In this document: positions 15,589 through 22,827 of the stretch, in pieces
How the letters are laid out: every line of letters begins with the position of its first letter
Numbering within the stretch: the stretch's first letter is position 1
Assembly (NCBI GenBank): GCA_020247085.1
Contig: JADCJJ010000517.1
Span: 1 to 34,882, forward strand
Length of the DNA stretch: 34,882 bases
Source of the DNA: Myxococcaceae bacterium
Lineage (GTDB): Bacteria > Myxococcota > Myxococcia > Myxococcales > Myxococcaceae
Direction of reading: 5' to 3'
Made by a program: the position numbers and the translations under genes
The notes under the pieces: model-generated
What the model saw: only the letters and a program-made list of their open reading frames with translations
Told to the model about the DNA's origin: nothing
Databases searched by the model: none

Positions 15589-16252
15589 GGGCGGGGCTTT
15601 GGCGGTGCGCGTGCGCGTCGCGGGGCCGACGGCGGAGCGGCCGCGCGTCGACGTCGATGTGTCCTTCGGCGTCGGCCTGACGGCGGTGATGGGCCCCTCG
15701 GGCGCCGGCAAGACGTCGCTGTTGCTCGCCATCGCCGGGCTGGTGCGGCCTCTGGCCGGGCGCATCACGCTGGGCGGGTCGGTGCTGTTCGACGGCAGCG
15801 GGAGCTGGGTGCCGCCGCACCGGCGGCGCATGGCGCTCGTCTTCCAGCACCTCGCGCTCTTCCCCCACCTGACGGCCTGGCAGAACGTGGCCTACGGGGT
15901 GCCGAGGCGGAGCGATGGGCGGGACCGGGCGCGGGAGTGGTTGGCGCGGACCCGCGTCGCGCACGTCGCCGAACGCCTGCCGTCGACGCTGTCGGGCGGC
16001 GAGGCCCAGCGCGTCGCCCTCGCCCGTGCCCTCGCCGCCGAGCCGGGCGCGCTGCTGCTCGACGAGCCGTTCTCGTCGCTCGACGGGAGGCTGCGCCTGG
16101 CGCTTGGCGACGAGCTGAAGGACCTCGTCGAGGCGCTTCAGATTCCCGCCGTGCTCGTGACCCACCACCTCGAGGACGCGCAGCGGCTGGCGGCGCGCGT
16201 CGTCGAGCTCGAGGCCGGGCGCCTTCGGAGCGAGCGGCCTGAGGGGGCGTGA
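15578..16252 (+). CDS. modC: molybdate-type ABC transporter ATPase ModC, short form without TOBE
   Basis: The 224-residue ATPase has a Walker A (GPSGAGKTS, 39-47), Q-loop Gln90, signature LSGGEAQ (138-144), Walker B ALLLDEP with Glu163, D-loop SSLD and switch His196/197. It energises ModB. Classical ModC proteins are about 350 residues with a C-terminal TOBE (Mop) domain that binds molybdate for regulation; here translation stops right after the nucleotide-binding domain. The stop is in clean coding sequence with no TOBE-like frame after it, so the short form seems genuine. It starts inside the modB end. Confidence 0.92.
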   Translation: MAREGGALAVRVRVAGPTAERPRVDVDVSFGVGLTAVMGPSGAGKTSLLLAIAGLVRPLAGRITLGGSVLFDGSGSWVPPHRRRMALVFQHLALFPHLTAWQNVAYGVPRRSDGRDRAREWLARTRVAHVAERLPSTLSGGEAQRVALARALAAEPGALLLDEPFSSLDGRLRLALGDELKDLVEALQIPAVLVTHHLEDAQRLAARVVELEAGRLRSERPEGA

Positions 16253-16291
16253 GGCGCCGTGCGTCCGTCGGCCTCGCGGGTGACGGCCCCG

Positions 16292-17377
16292 TCAGCTGGG
16301 CGTCGACGGCGTGGCGGACCGCCAGCGTCGCTCGGCGCGGCGAAGGCCGCTGAGGTCCGAGAACCCAACGAGGAAGGCCCGCTCGGAGCGCCCGAGGCTC
16401 CCATCGGTGGCGAGGCGGGCGCTCACGGCGCAGCGCACCTCGTCGACGAGCTGCTCGAAGGTGCGGCCGCGTTCGGCGAGGGCGCGCTGCAGGGCGCGCG
16501 GGGAGCGGCCCAGGTGGCGCGCGGCCGCGGCGAGGGTGACGGGGGGCTCGGGCAGCCTCGCTTCGACCCACCGCTTGAGCGCGTCGACGAGGGCTCCCTC
16601 GGTGCGGCGCAGGGGTTCGAGCCGTCGCGTCGCCTCCTCGGACACGTAGCGGAGCAGGGCCTCGTCGTGCGTCTTCAGTGGCCAGGCGAGAGCAGCGGCG
16701 GGGAGTTCGAGCGAGTTGAGCGTGTGTCCGAATTCGATGGGCGCGCCGAAGGCCTCGCGCAGCGCGTCGGCGCAGGCGGGCGCGGCGTGTTGGAACGTCA
16801 CGCGCCGTGGCACCAGGCGCCGCCCCGTCCACCTCGAGCCGAGCGAGACGTACGCGGCGAGCGTGGCCTCGGCGAGGTGCCGTGGCCAGGGCGGGTGCCC
16901 GGCAGCGGGCTCGTCGATGAGGGTGACGTGCGCGCGGGCGCGCACCAGCGCGTTCTGGCCGGGGTCCTTCAGCAGTCGGTGGAAGTCCACCGTGCGCGTC
17001 AGCGCCTCGTCGAGGGTGCGGCTGAGCACGCCGAGGTAGCCGACGATGCCGAGGTGGGCCGGCTCGAGCGCCTGCGCGAGGTGAACGCCCCGGAGCGGGT
17101 CCGGGTGTGCGTTCGTCAGCGCCGCCCAGACGGCGACGCAGCAGTCGCTCGAGATGCGGTCGTCGGGCCCGGCGTCGAGCGGGAACCCGTGGCGGCGGGC
17201 GAACGCCACGCGCTCCCTCGGGGGCACCTCGGCGCACAGCAGCGCCCGCGTCCAGGCGCCGAGCGTGGTGCTGGCGCGGTCCGGGGGTTCCAGCCTCGTG
17301 TCGCGCGCGGCCTCGAGAACGGCGCGTGGGGCCCTGCGCGCGCCGGCCCGGCGAGGGAGACTGGAGCGCATCGGCAT
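16292..17377 (-). CDS. AraC-family regulator with Arabinose_bd-type N-terminal domain
   Basis: From ATG 17377 the product is 361 residues. The N-terminal domain (about 40-225) resembles the PF12625 'Arabinose-binding' class used by OruR/GbdR-like AraC proteins, with HLGIVGYLGVLSRTLDEAL, VTLIDEPAAGHPPWPRHLAE and RRVTFQHAAP. The C-terminal AraC HTH (about 255-355) reads LAAAARHLGRSPRALQRALA, ERGRTFEQLVDEVR and FLVGFSDLSGLRRAERRW. The effector is unknown; Arg/Lys-rich residues follow the second helix. It is convergent with modC and so not obviously part of that operon. The start at ATG 17377 is set by a -10-like CACAAT 6 nt upstream; the GTG at 17380 lies between. Confidence 0.88.
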   Translation of the reverse strand: MPMRSSLPRRAGARRAPRAVLEAARDTRLEPPDRASTTLGAWTRALLCAEVPPRERVAFARRHGFPLDAGPDDRISSDCCVAVWAALTNAHPDPLRGVHLAQALEPAHLGIVGYLGVLSRTLDEALTRTVDFHRLLKDPGQNALVRARAHVTLIDEPAAGHPPWPRHLAEATLAAYVSLGSRWTGRRLVPRRVTFQHAAPACADALREAFGAPIEFGHTLNSLELPAAALAWPLKTHDEALLRYVSEEATRRLEPLRRTEGALVDALKRWVEARLPEPPVTLAAAARHLGRSPRALQRALAERGRTFEQLVDEVRCAVSARLATDGSLGRSERAFLVGFSDLSGLRRAERRWRSATPSTPS

Positions 17378-17383
17378 CACGCC

Positions 17384-17389
17384 ATTGTG
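17384..17389 (-). promoter_or_regulatory. -10-like CACAAT, 6 nt before AraC-gene ATG
   Basis: On the minus strand CACAAT precedes the ATG (17377) by exactly 6 nt (GGCGTG). Transcription would start at or next to the ATG. A TTCCCT at the usual -35 distance is only a weak match. The remaining 265 nt to the next gene at 17655 show no other gene. Confidence 0.4.
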
Positions 17390-17654
17390 GCGGCCGACAC
17401 CACGAAAGGGAACGCCGCATGTGGCATGCGCAACGGCGGGCCGACGCCCGCTCCACCCGCTTCATCGCCTGCGCCCGGAGCCCTCTCCGTGCCGGCCGCC
17501 TCCGCTCGTGGGCCCGTCGTGACGTGAGCGCAGGCGCGGTCCTGTGGGGCGGCCTCGCGACCCCGGGCGTCGGGCCTTTGGTTGGGCGGCTGGCGGTGTC
17601 GGGCGCCCCCTCCAGCGTTTGTCGGCAGGTCGAGGCGACGGGGCGGGTGGTGTC

Positions 17655-18023
17655 ATGACGACGGGTGCGGCGCGCTCGGTGCTCGTGTTCGGCGTCTACA
17701 TGCTCGGGCAGGGGGCGGTGTTGATGCTGCAGCCCGCATGGCTCCTGGCGCCGTTCGGCCTCCCGGTGCCGGGCGACGCCTGGGTGCGCGTCGTCGGGTG
17801 GACGCTGGCGGTGCTGGGCCTGTACTACGTGCAGGCGGCCCGGGCGGGGCGCGCCGACTTCTTCCGGCTGAGCGCCTTCGTGCGGCTTGCGCAGTTCGGC
17901 TTCTTCGGCGCCCTGGTGGCCACGGGTCTCGGCCAGCCGGTGCTGCTGGCCTTCTCAGCGGTCGAGGCGGCCTCGGGGGTGTGGACGTTGCTCGCGCTTC
18001 GCGCCGCGCGAGCGGGAGCGTGA
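17655..18023 (+). CDS. small four-helix membrane protein of unknown function
   Basis: The 122-residue product starts at ATG 17655, downstream of a GGTGG. It has four hydrophobic stretches: VLVFGVYMLGQGAVLML, VVGWTLAVLGLYYVQAA, FVRLAQFGFFGALVATG and LAFSAVEAASGVWTLLAL. It is an inner-membrane protein with no catalytic motif that I recognise; small four-helix proteins of this look are common and mostly uncharacterised. It is divergent from the AraC regulator, which is therefore a candidate controller. The frame is open upstream to 17544, but that part is Arg/Gly-rich and unlike coding sequence. Confidence 0.72.
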   Translation: MTTGAARSVLVFGVYMLGQGAVLMLQPAWLLAPFGLPVPGDAWVRVVGWTLAVLGLYYVQAARAGRADFFRLSAFVRLAQFGFFGALVATGLGQPVLLAFSAVEAASGVWTLLALRAARAGA

Positions 18024-18075
18024 GCTGGCGCGGGTGTGAGGCGTCGTGGCTGCGCGCTGGCGCCACGTGGGCCGG

Positions 18076-18092
18076 GCGCTCGGCCGGAGCGC
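18076..18092. terminator. GC hairpin between convergent genes
   Basis: GCGCTC (18076-18081) and GAGCGC (18087-18092) form a perfect 6-bp stem with a 5-nt loop in the gap between two convergent genes. A second stem CGTGGC/GCCACG lies just before it (18045-18067). No T-tract is present. Confidence 0.35.
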
Positions 18093-18122
18093 GCGGTCCG
18101 GTCCGGGTGCGTCAGCCAGGCG

Positions 18123-18377
18123 TCAGTCGTCGGCCGCTCCCGGCAGCGCCTCGTCAGACAGGTCTTCATCCGACGGGCTGCCGTCGTCACCGCCGTCCGG
18201 GGCGTGAATGGGAACCAGTGCGGTGGCCTTCTCCCGGGCCTCGAGGTCGGAGAACGAGTCGTCCTCGGTCATCGTCTTGGCCTCGTTCCCGATGAAGCGC
18301 TCGGTCCGGGCCTGGTCGCGCGGTCGGCGGAGAGGGCGTGCACGCATCGTCGTGGTCTTCTTCGAGGGTGTCGTCAC
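18123..18377 (-). CDS. small protein with basic N-terminus and acidic C-terminus, unknown
   Basis: The 84-residue protein begins at GTG 18377. Its first 25 residues are Lys/Arg/Thr-rich (KKTTTMRARPLRRPRDQAR), followed by TERFIGNEAKTMTEDDSFSD and an acidic tail (SDEDLSDEALPGAADD). I recognise no domain; the charge split suggests a binding or adaptor protein, but this is inference. A second start at the ATG 10 codons later is possible. The evidence for a real gene is composition contrast with the surrounding noncoding DNA and a sensible stop next to the convergent hairpin. Confidence 0.5.
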   Translation of the reverse strand: MTTPSKKTTTMRARPLRRPRDQARTERFIGNEAKTMTEDDSFSDLEAREKATALVPIHAPDGGDDGSPSDEDLSDEALPGAADD

Positions 18378-18776
18378 GGCTTCAGCAGAGTCGGGAAGCG
18401 GCCCGGGGCGCAACTGCCCGGGACGCGCATCGCTCGGGGGCCTTCGGCGCGTGACGCTCGTCGAGTGATTACAGCCGCGGCGTGGCACCACGGCCGGGCC
18501 AGGCCCCTCGGCGCCGGTGAGGGCGTGACGCGGGCTGGCGGCGCTCCCGGCGCGGGCCTCGGGTCGCACCCTCCCGAGGGACCGGATGCCGCGGCCGAGC
18601 CCCGAGCCTTGCGCCAGGAGACGGGCTCGTCTCAGGGTGGCTCGGCTCCATGCGAGCGCCCGCGAGCCTGAGTCGCGGGTGCGCCGTGGCGGCGGTGCGC
18701 CTACACGCCGGGGCTCACGAGGCGCTGCACCTCGCCGCTCGCCGAGGGGAGCGGTCGCCCGGGCGTGCTTTTCCGG
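18378..18776. other. intergenic gap upstream of the pirin gene
   Basis: This gap of about 400 bases lies between divergent genes. All frames translate to Arg/Gly/Ala-rich, low-quality sequence. I see no RNA gene or repeat; the only signal is the -10-like hexamer at its right edge (18777-18782). Confidence 0.4.
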
Positions 18777-18782
18777 TACACA
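18777..18782 (+). promoter_or_regulatory. -10-like TACACA, 6 nt before pirin ATG
   Basis: TACACA is followed by GGCGCC and then the ATG at 18789. At this spacing the transcript would start at the ATG with no leader. No -35 match is visible 16-18 nt upstream. Confidence 0.45.
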
Positions 18783-18788
18783 GGCGCC

Positions 18789-19820
18789 ATGAGCGCCCGA
18801 ATCCTCGACGTCGCCCGCCTCGGCTTCCCCTGGCAGACGGTCGACCCGTTCCTCTTCTGCGTGCATCACGACGACGCCTACCCGCAGGGCAACGACGCGC
18901 TCGGCCCGGCGGCGTCGCTGGCCGGGCGCACGCTGGGGAACGACTTCGAGGGCAGGGACGGCTGGCGCATGTACCACGGCGAGGTGGTGCCCGGCTTTCC
19001 CCAGCACCCGCACCGCGGCTTCGAGACCGTCACGCTCGCGCGGCGGGGCTTCATCGACCACTCCGACTCCCTCGGCGCCACCGCCCGCTTCGGCGAGGGC
19101 GACGCGCAGTGGCTCACCGCCGGGCGCGGCATCGTGCACAGCGAGATGTTCCCGCTGGTGAAGCGTGACGCGGCCAACCCCGTCGAGCTGTTCCAGCTGT
19201 GGCTCAACCTGCCGCGCGCCCAGAAGATGGCCGAGCCGCACTTCTCGATGTTGTGGAGCCACCGCATTCCGGTGCTCTCGCTCGCCGACGAGCGGGGCCG
19301 GGCCTCGCGCGTCACCGTCGTCGCGGGGGCCTTCCAGGGCGCCACGCCGCCGCCACCGCCGCCGCGCTCGTGGGCCGCGACGCCCGGCAGCGACGTGGCC
19401 ATCTGGACGTTGAAGCTCTCGCCGGGTGCCTCGCTGACGCTGCCGGCGGCGCAGGCCGGCTCGAACCGGGTGCTGTACTTCTTCCGGGGCGAGCGGCTGA
19501 CCGTCTCGGGCGAGGTGCTCCCCCGCGGGGTGGGCGTCGCCGTGCAGGCCGACGCGTCGTGCCAGCTCACCAACGCCGAAGCCGAGGCCGAGGTGCTGGT
19601 GTTGCAGGGCCGGCCCATCGGGGAGCCGGTGGTGCAGTACGGGCCCTTCGTGATGAACAGCGAGGGCGAGATTCGCCAGGCCTTCCTCGACTACCAGCGC
19701 ACGCAGTTCGGCGGCTGGCCGTTCGACCGCGACGACCCGGTGCACCCGCGCGCGCAGGGCCGCTTTGCCCGGCGGCCAGACGGCCGCGTCGAGACGCCCG
19801 ACGACGCGTCGGCGGCATAG
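18789..19820 (+). CDS. pirin-family bicupin protein
   Basis: The 343-residue product has the two-cupin pirin pattern. The N-terminal cupin carries the metal-ligand motifs HPHRGFETVTL and, later, TAGRGIVHSEMF (His and Glu ligands), the four-residue site of pirins. The C-terminal cupin (about 190-285) has LSPGASLTLPAAQAGSNRVL and the pirin-type YGPFVMNSEGEIRQAFLDYQ ending. Some pirins have quercetinase-like dioxygenase activity or act as stress-linked regulators; the substrate here is unknown. ATG 18789 is preferred because TACACA lies 6 nt upstream; an in-frame ATG/GTG start at 18765 would add eight residues. A Pro-rich stretch (six Pro) interrupts the middle. Confidence 0.93.
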   Translation: MSARILDVARLGFPWQTVDPFLFCVHHDDAYPQGNDALGPAASLAGRTLGNDFEGRDGWRMYHGEVVPGFPQHPHRGFETVTLARRGFIDHSDSLGATARFGEGDAQWLTAGRGIVHSEMFPLVKRDAANPVELFQLWLNLPRAQKMAEPHFSMLWSHRIPVLSLADERGRASRVTVVAGAFQGATPPPPPPRSWAATPGSDVAIWTLKLSPGASLTLPAAQAGSNRVLYFFRGERLTVSGEVLPRGVGVAVQADASCQLTNAEAEAEVLVLQGRPIGEPVVQYGPFVMNSEGEIRQAFLDYQRTQFGGWPFDRDDPVHPRAQGRFARRPDGRVETPDDASAA

Positions 19821-20347
19821 GCCCGCGCGGCCCGCATGTGCGAGGAGGCCGTTGACCTGCTCGCCCGGTCGAGCGTCAGCAGGCAGGTCCTTTCCCCGGC
19901 CCGGCAGGAGCGCCTCACGCGCCGACGGTCGGCGTGACTTCGTCCCACTCCTTCACGCGGGAGTCGTCCTCGCCGACGACCTCGACGAGCTGCGCGCGAC
20001 TCACGCCACGGTCGAGCCGTGGGCCCATCATCGCGAGCAGTCGCGCTACGTGGACCAGGTCCTTTCCCCGGACGAAGAGCAGCCTGAGGGTGGCCGAGTC
20101 CTCCGGGGCGAGGACGTCGAGGCCGGCGCCGCAGAGCCTGACGCGTCCACGCCGGTCGGGCGGCCCGTTCGTGTCCCGGAGTGGAGTTGAGGAAGAGAGC
20201 GACCGGCAGCCCCTCGAGCGAGCCGCGCGAGAGGTCGGCGCAGGGCGCTCCGCCGGCAGGGCTCCGGACGCGAAGGCTCCGTTGGGCCAGACGGCCGGCC
20301 GGTTGGTGTTCGCCGCGGCCTCGAGCGGCGTCGTCGGGCCCGTCACG
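19821..20347. other. gap with a possible gene fragment and short direct repeat
   Basis: No intact gene is seen in 527 bases. A minus-strand frame ending at 19915-19917 has about 70 residues of good composition near its end (SATLRLLFVRGKDLVHVARL, later RAQLVEVVGEDDSRVKEWDE) that look like the tail of a decayed gene. Farther upstream the same frame is low-quality. A 16-bp direct repeat lies in it. Confidence 0.35.
19884..20071. repeat. 16-bp direct repeat CAGGTCCTTTCCCCGG
   Basis: Exact copies lie at 19884-19899 and 20056-20071, 172 bp apart. On the minus strand the second copy encodes Arg-Gly-Lys-Asp-Leu in the gene fragment. The repeat may mark a small duplication during decay. Confidence 0.6.
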
Positions 20348-20700
20348 ATGACGCGCGGCCGCGGCTCGACCCTGTTGCTGATGACGATGGTGAGCCTGTC
20401 GCTGCTCGGGCTCGGCGTGCTGTTCGCGATGCGCCTCGAGGTCGACGCCACGGGCTCCCGCGCGGAGCAGGAGCGGCTGGCCGCGCTCTGGCTCGCTCGC
20501 TCGTCGCTCATCTCGGGCACCAGGGGGGGGGGCCTCGACCGTCGACCTGGCGCTGGGCGCTGCGGTCGTGCAGGTCCCGGCGGCCGGCGCTGGCCGACAC
20601 GCCGAGCCTGCTCGTCGACACCGGTCTCGAGGCCGAGGTGCGGAGCTGCAGGGCCGGCCCCTTCACCAGCCGGTGGCCTGAGACGGGCCCTTCGTCAGGC
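20348..20700 (+). pseudogene. pilus-assembly (PilX/GspK-like) protein remnant
   Basis: ATG 20348 opens a prepilin-like N-terminus: TRGRGSTLLLMTMVSLSLLG then LGVLFAMRLEVDATGSRAEQ and ERLAALWLARSS, the pattern of PilX/GspK minor pilus proteins (Arg-Gly, long hydrophobic helix, then Glu-rich and ALWLAR). After about 60 residues a run of ten G (20523-20532) is met and the frame becomes noise. One base less would continue as GASTVDLALGAAVVQV; the third frame later gives LADTPSLLVDTGLEAEVRS. At least two shifts are therefore needed, which supports decay over a single sequencing slip. The classical Glu5 of prepilins is absent, so the family call is tentative. Confidence 0.55.
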
Positions 20701-20825
20701 CCTCGTCGACCACCGGCGCAGGCCGCTCGACGGCCGGCCCCGCGGCGGCGATGTCCCGGGGCGCGTGCCCGCATGGCCGCTTCGGCTGGCGGCCGGGTGG
20801 GCACGTCGAGCCGTCGCCTGACGCG

Positions 20826-21194
20826 TCACCACCGGAGGCCCGCGCGGAACCAGTGCGTTCGGCTCAGGGTGAGCGCGACGGCCGCCGCGAGGGTGACGAG
20901 GCCGAAGACGACGCGTTCGTCGGGGATGAGCTGGCCCCGCAGCTCCCACCCCAGCCGCGCCAGGGCCGCGCCGGCGCACAGGCCGACGACCGAGACGACG
21001 CCGCTGCCGGGCCTCGCGTCGAGCCGCGCGCGGGCCTGGTCCCGGCGCCGCGTCAGGCTCCGCAGCGACAGAGCGTGCCGGTCGCGCTCCAGGTGCAGGC
21101 CGGCCACCTCGGCCTCGAGGGCCGCCACGCGCTCGAGCACCGCTTGCGCCGCGTGCTGCGCCGACTCGAGGGCGTCGTTCTCGCCGCGGCTCAC
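20826..21194 (-). CDS. small coiled-coil protein with two C-terminal membrane helices (B)
   Basis: This 122-residue protein has an N-terminal coiled coil (about 5-58; LESAQHAAQAVLERVAALEA and VAGLHLERDRHALSLRSLTR). Two hydrophobic helices (about 65-82 and 95-112) and a basic end follow. No known family is recognised. Its ATG (21194) overlaps the stop of the upstream coiled-coil gene by 4 nt, so they are coupled. Both have the same plan and are probably distant paralogues or partners. It is the last gene of the minus-strand run headed by the outer-membrane-like and sigma genes, and is convergent with the pilus remnant. Confidence 0.7.
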   Translation of the reverse strand: MSRGENDALESAQHAAQAVLERVAALEAEVAGLHLERDRHALSLRSLTRRRDQARARLDARPGSGVVSVVGLCAGAALARLGWELRGQLIPDERVVFGLVTLAAAVALTLSRTHWFRAGLRW

Positions 21195-21508
21195 CGGTCA
21201 CCTCGGGTCAGCCGGGGCAGCTGCAGCGCCTGGACGGCGACCGTCACCACGGCCGCGAGGCCCAGCGGCCAGGCGCCGACGTCGAAGAAGAGGGCCGCGG
21301 CCAACACTGACAGCGGCGCCGCCATGCCCGCGCGCAGCGACGGCCACGGGCCCGGGTCGGACTGCGCCTGCAGGTGGGCCAGGTCAGCCTCGAGCGCTTC
21401 GAGTCGGCGCGAGAGCTGCTCGCGCTCGCTGCGGGCGTCGGCCAGCGCCCGCTCGGCGGCCAGGAGCCTCGCCTCGGCCTCCTGCGTCACGTCGTCGGCA
21501 CCAGGCAT
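21191..21508 (-). CDS. small coiled-coil protein with C-terminal membrane helices (A)
   Basis: The 105-residue product starts at ATG 21508. The first 50 residues form a coiled coil (AEARLLAAERALADARSERE, LSRRLEALEADLAHLQAQSD). A hydrophobic region of two helices follows (about 62-78, 82-98) and an Arg-rich end. I know no family. It shares its plan with the next gene (4-nt overlap), so the pair may form a membrane-bound heterodimer; this is inference. It lies 62 nt after the lipoprotein gene in the sigma-factor run. The open frame extends upstream to 21700, but that part is shadow of the lipoprotein gene. Confidence 0.68.
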   Translation of the reverse strand: MPGADDVTQEAEARLLAAERALADARSEREQLSRRLEALEADLAHLQAQSDPGPWPSLRAGMAAPLSVLAAALFFDVGAWPLGLAAVVTVAVQALQLPRLTRGDR

Positions 21509-21569
21509 CGGCCCCGAGTCTACCGCTGGAGGGAGTCGCCGGTGGCCCTCCCCCCGTCGCGAAGACGCC

Positions 21570-22094
21570 TCACGGCGCCGCCACGAAGCGCCACACGTCG
21601 AAGGCCGAGTTCTGCAGCACCGGCGGCTGGTCGAACAGCTCGAGCGCCCAGGGCGCGGCGACGCCGTCGCCGGCGGTGAGCACGGCCCGCGCCCGGCCAC
21701 CCTCGACGAAGAGCTGCGCCGTGCCCGTCGCGGAGGCCTCGGTGCGGCGGGTGAACGCGCCGGCGCCGCGCAGGAAGGCGAAGCGCAGCTGGCCCCCGTC
21801 GTCCCAGAACTCGACGCCGGCGCCCCCGTAGAAGCCGGCCAGGGGCTGGCGCCCGGTGTAGCGCTGCTCCCCGCCGCAGAAGGCCCACCTCCGCGTACGG
21901 CGTGCCTGCAGCGCCGGCACGCCGTCGAACGTCACCGGCGCGCCCCACGGCGCGCCGGGGCACTCCACCGTCGCCTCCGTCACGCCGCAGGCGCCCTCGA
22001 AGCCGAGCTCGTCGTCGCGGCCCACGGACACCAGCGGCTGGCAGCCGGCGGCCAGCACGGTCAGCGCGACGAGGGCCCGCTGCTCACTCGTCAT
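21570..22094 (-). CDS. small lipoprotein of unknown function
   Basis: The 174-residue protein starts MTSEQRALVALTVLAAGC, with a good lipobox Ala-Ala-Gly-Cys18, so it is exported and lipidated. The mature part is beta-rich with Cys36 and Cys45 close together (GACGVTEATVECPGAP), a further Cys (AFCGGEQ), and strands GAGVEFWDDGGQLRFAFLRG and ALELFDQPPVLQ. No family is recognised. Its start lies inside the end of the sigma-partner gene (11-nt overlap), which suggests coupling and makes it a candidate envelope input or output of that sigma system. It is followed after 62 nt by the coiled-coil genes. Confidence 0.75.
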   Translation of the reverse strand: MTSEQRALVALTVLAAGCQPLVSVGRDDELGFEGACGVTEATVECPGAPWGAPVTFDGVPALQARRTRRWAFCGGEQRYTGRQPLAGFYGGAGVEFWDDGGQLRFAFLRGAGAFTRRTEASATGTAQLFVEGGRARAVLTAGDGVAAPWALELFDQPPVLQNSAFDVWRFVAAP

Positions 22095-22827
22095 CGCCGT
22101 CCTCCCTCGCGGCCTGGTCGAGGTCCTCCCAGCCGCAGGCGTGGCGCAGGCGCGGCAGGTACGTCGACGCGGGCGCGAGGGCCAGCAGCGCCCGCAGCGG
22201 CGCCCGGGCGAGGTCCGGGCGCTTCACCTGACACGTCGCCACCACCTCGACCGCGAGCCGCTCCTCGCGGAAGGCGCTCTCGGGGAAGAGGCGCTGGTGC
22301 CGCTGGGCGTGCCCCAGGGCGTCGAGGGAGCGCCCCTCGTCGAGCGCCACGCGCGCGTCCACCAGCAGGCCCACCTCGAGCGCCCAGCGGTCGGCGTCGG
22401 CGGCGGGGAGCGCGTACGACAGCTCGCGCAGAGACGCCTCGCCAGCGGCGGCCTTCGCGCCGGTTGCCGGAGCGCAGGCGGGCGCCGGCGCCGGGGGCGG
22501 ACACGACGGCGGCGGCGCGGGCGGCGGCAGGGCCGGGCACTCGGGCGAAGGCGGGCAGACCAGCGCGCTGCTGACGCCAGCCGGCGCCGGCGCCGGCGCC
22601 GGCCGCTCCCGCTGACGCAGCGCCTGCCAGACGCCCAGACCCAGCGCCGTCAGCGCCACGGCGCCCGCCACCTTCACGAAGGCCAGCGGCACCGCCGTCA
22701 GCGCCGGCTCCTCGGTGGCGAGGGACGAGGCCAGGCGCGCCCGCACCCGGCGCAGGTCGTCGGCGCTCGGCTCGGCCTCGTGCCGCGCGCGCTCGAGCAG
22801 CTCCTTCGTTCGGGCCGACAGGCTCAT
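22084..22827 (-). CDS. single-pass membrane protein, putative anti-sigma partner with Cys/Pro-rich linker and TPR-like domain
   Basis: The 247-residue protein has a cytoplasmic helical N-terminus (1-40; SARTKELLERARHEAEPSAD), one membrane helix (about 43-70), and a proline-rich linker with Cys91, 97, 109 and 118. A TPR-like helical domain follows (about 130-235; LLVDARVALDEGRSLDALGH, HQRLFPESAFREERLAVEVV), with Cys199 and Cys231. Its start codon overlaps the sigma-factor stop by 4 nt (ATGA), the usual layout of sigma/anti-sigma pairs. It lacks the zinc anti-sigma motif HxxxCxxC, so it would be a non-ZAS type. Myxobacteria often have this small-domain/TM/TPR protein after an ECF gene. An anti-sigma role is inference. 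Confidence 0.78.
   Translation of the reverse strand: MSLSARTKELLERARHEAEPSADDLRRVRARLASSLATEEPALTAVPLAFVKVAGAVALTALGLGVWQALRQRERPAPAPAPAGVSSALVCPPSPECPALPPPAPPPSCPPPAPAPACAPATGAKAAAGEASLRELSYALPAADADRWALEVGLLVDARVALDEGRSLDALGHAQRHQRLFPESAFREERLAVEVVATCQVKRPDLARAPLRALLALAPASTYLPRLRHACGWEDLDQAAREDGDDE

Noticed and set aside
18123-19745. 540-codon minus-strand frame
   Set aside because: It runs antisense to the pirin gene with low-quality composition. Only the last 84 codons have gene-like features.
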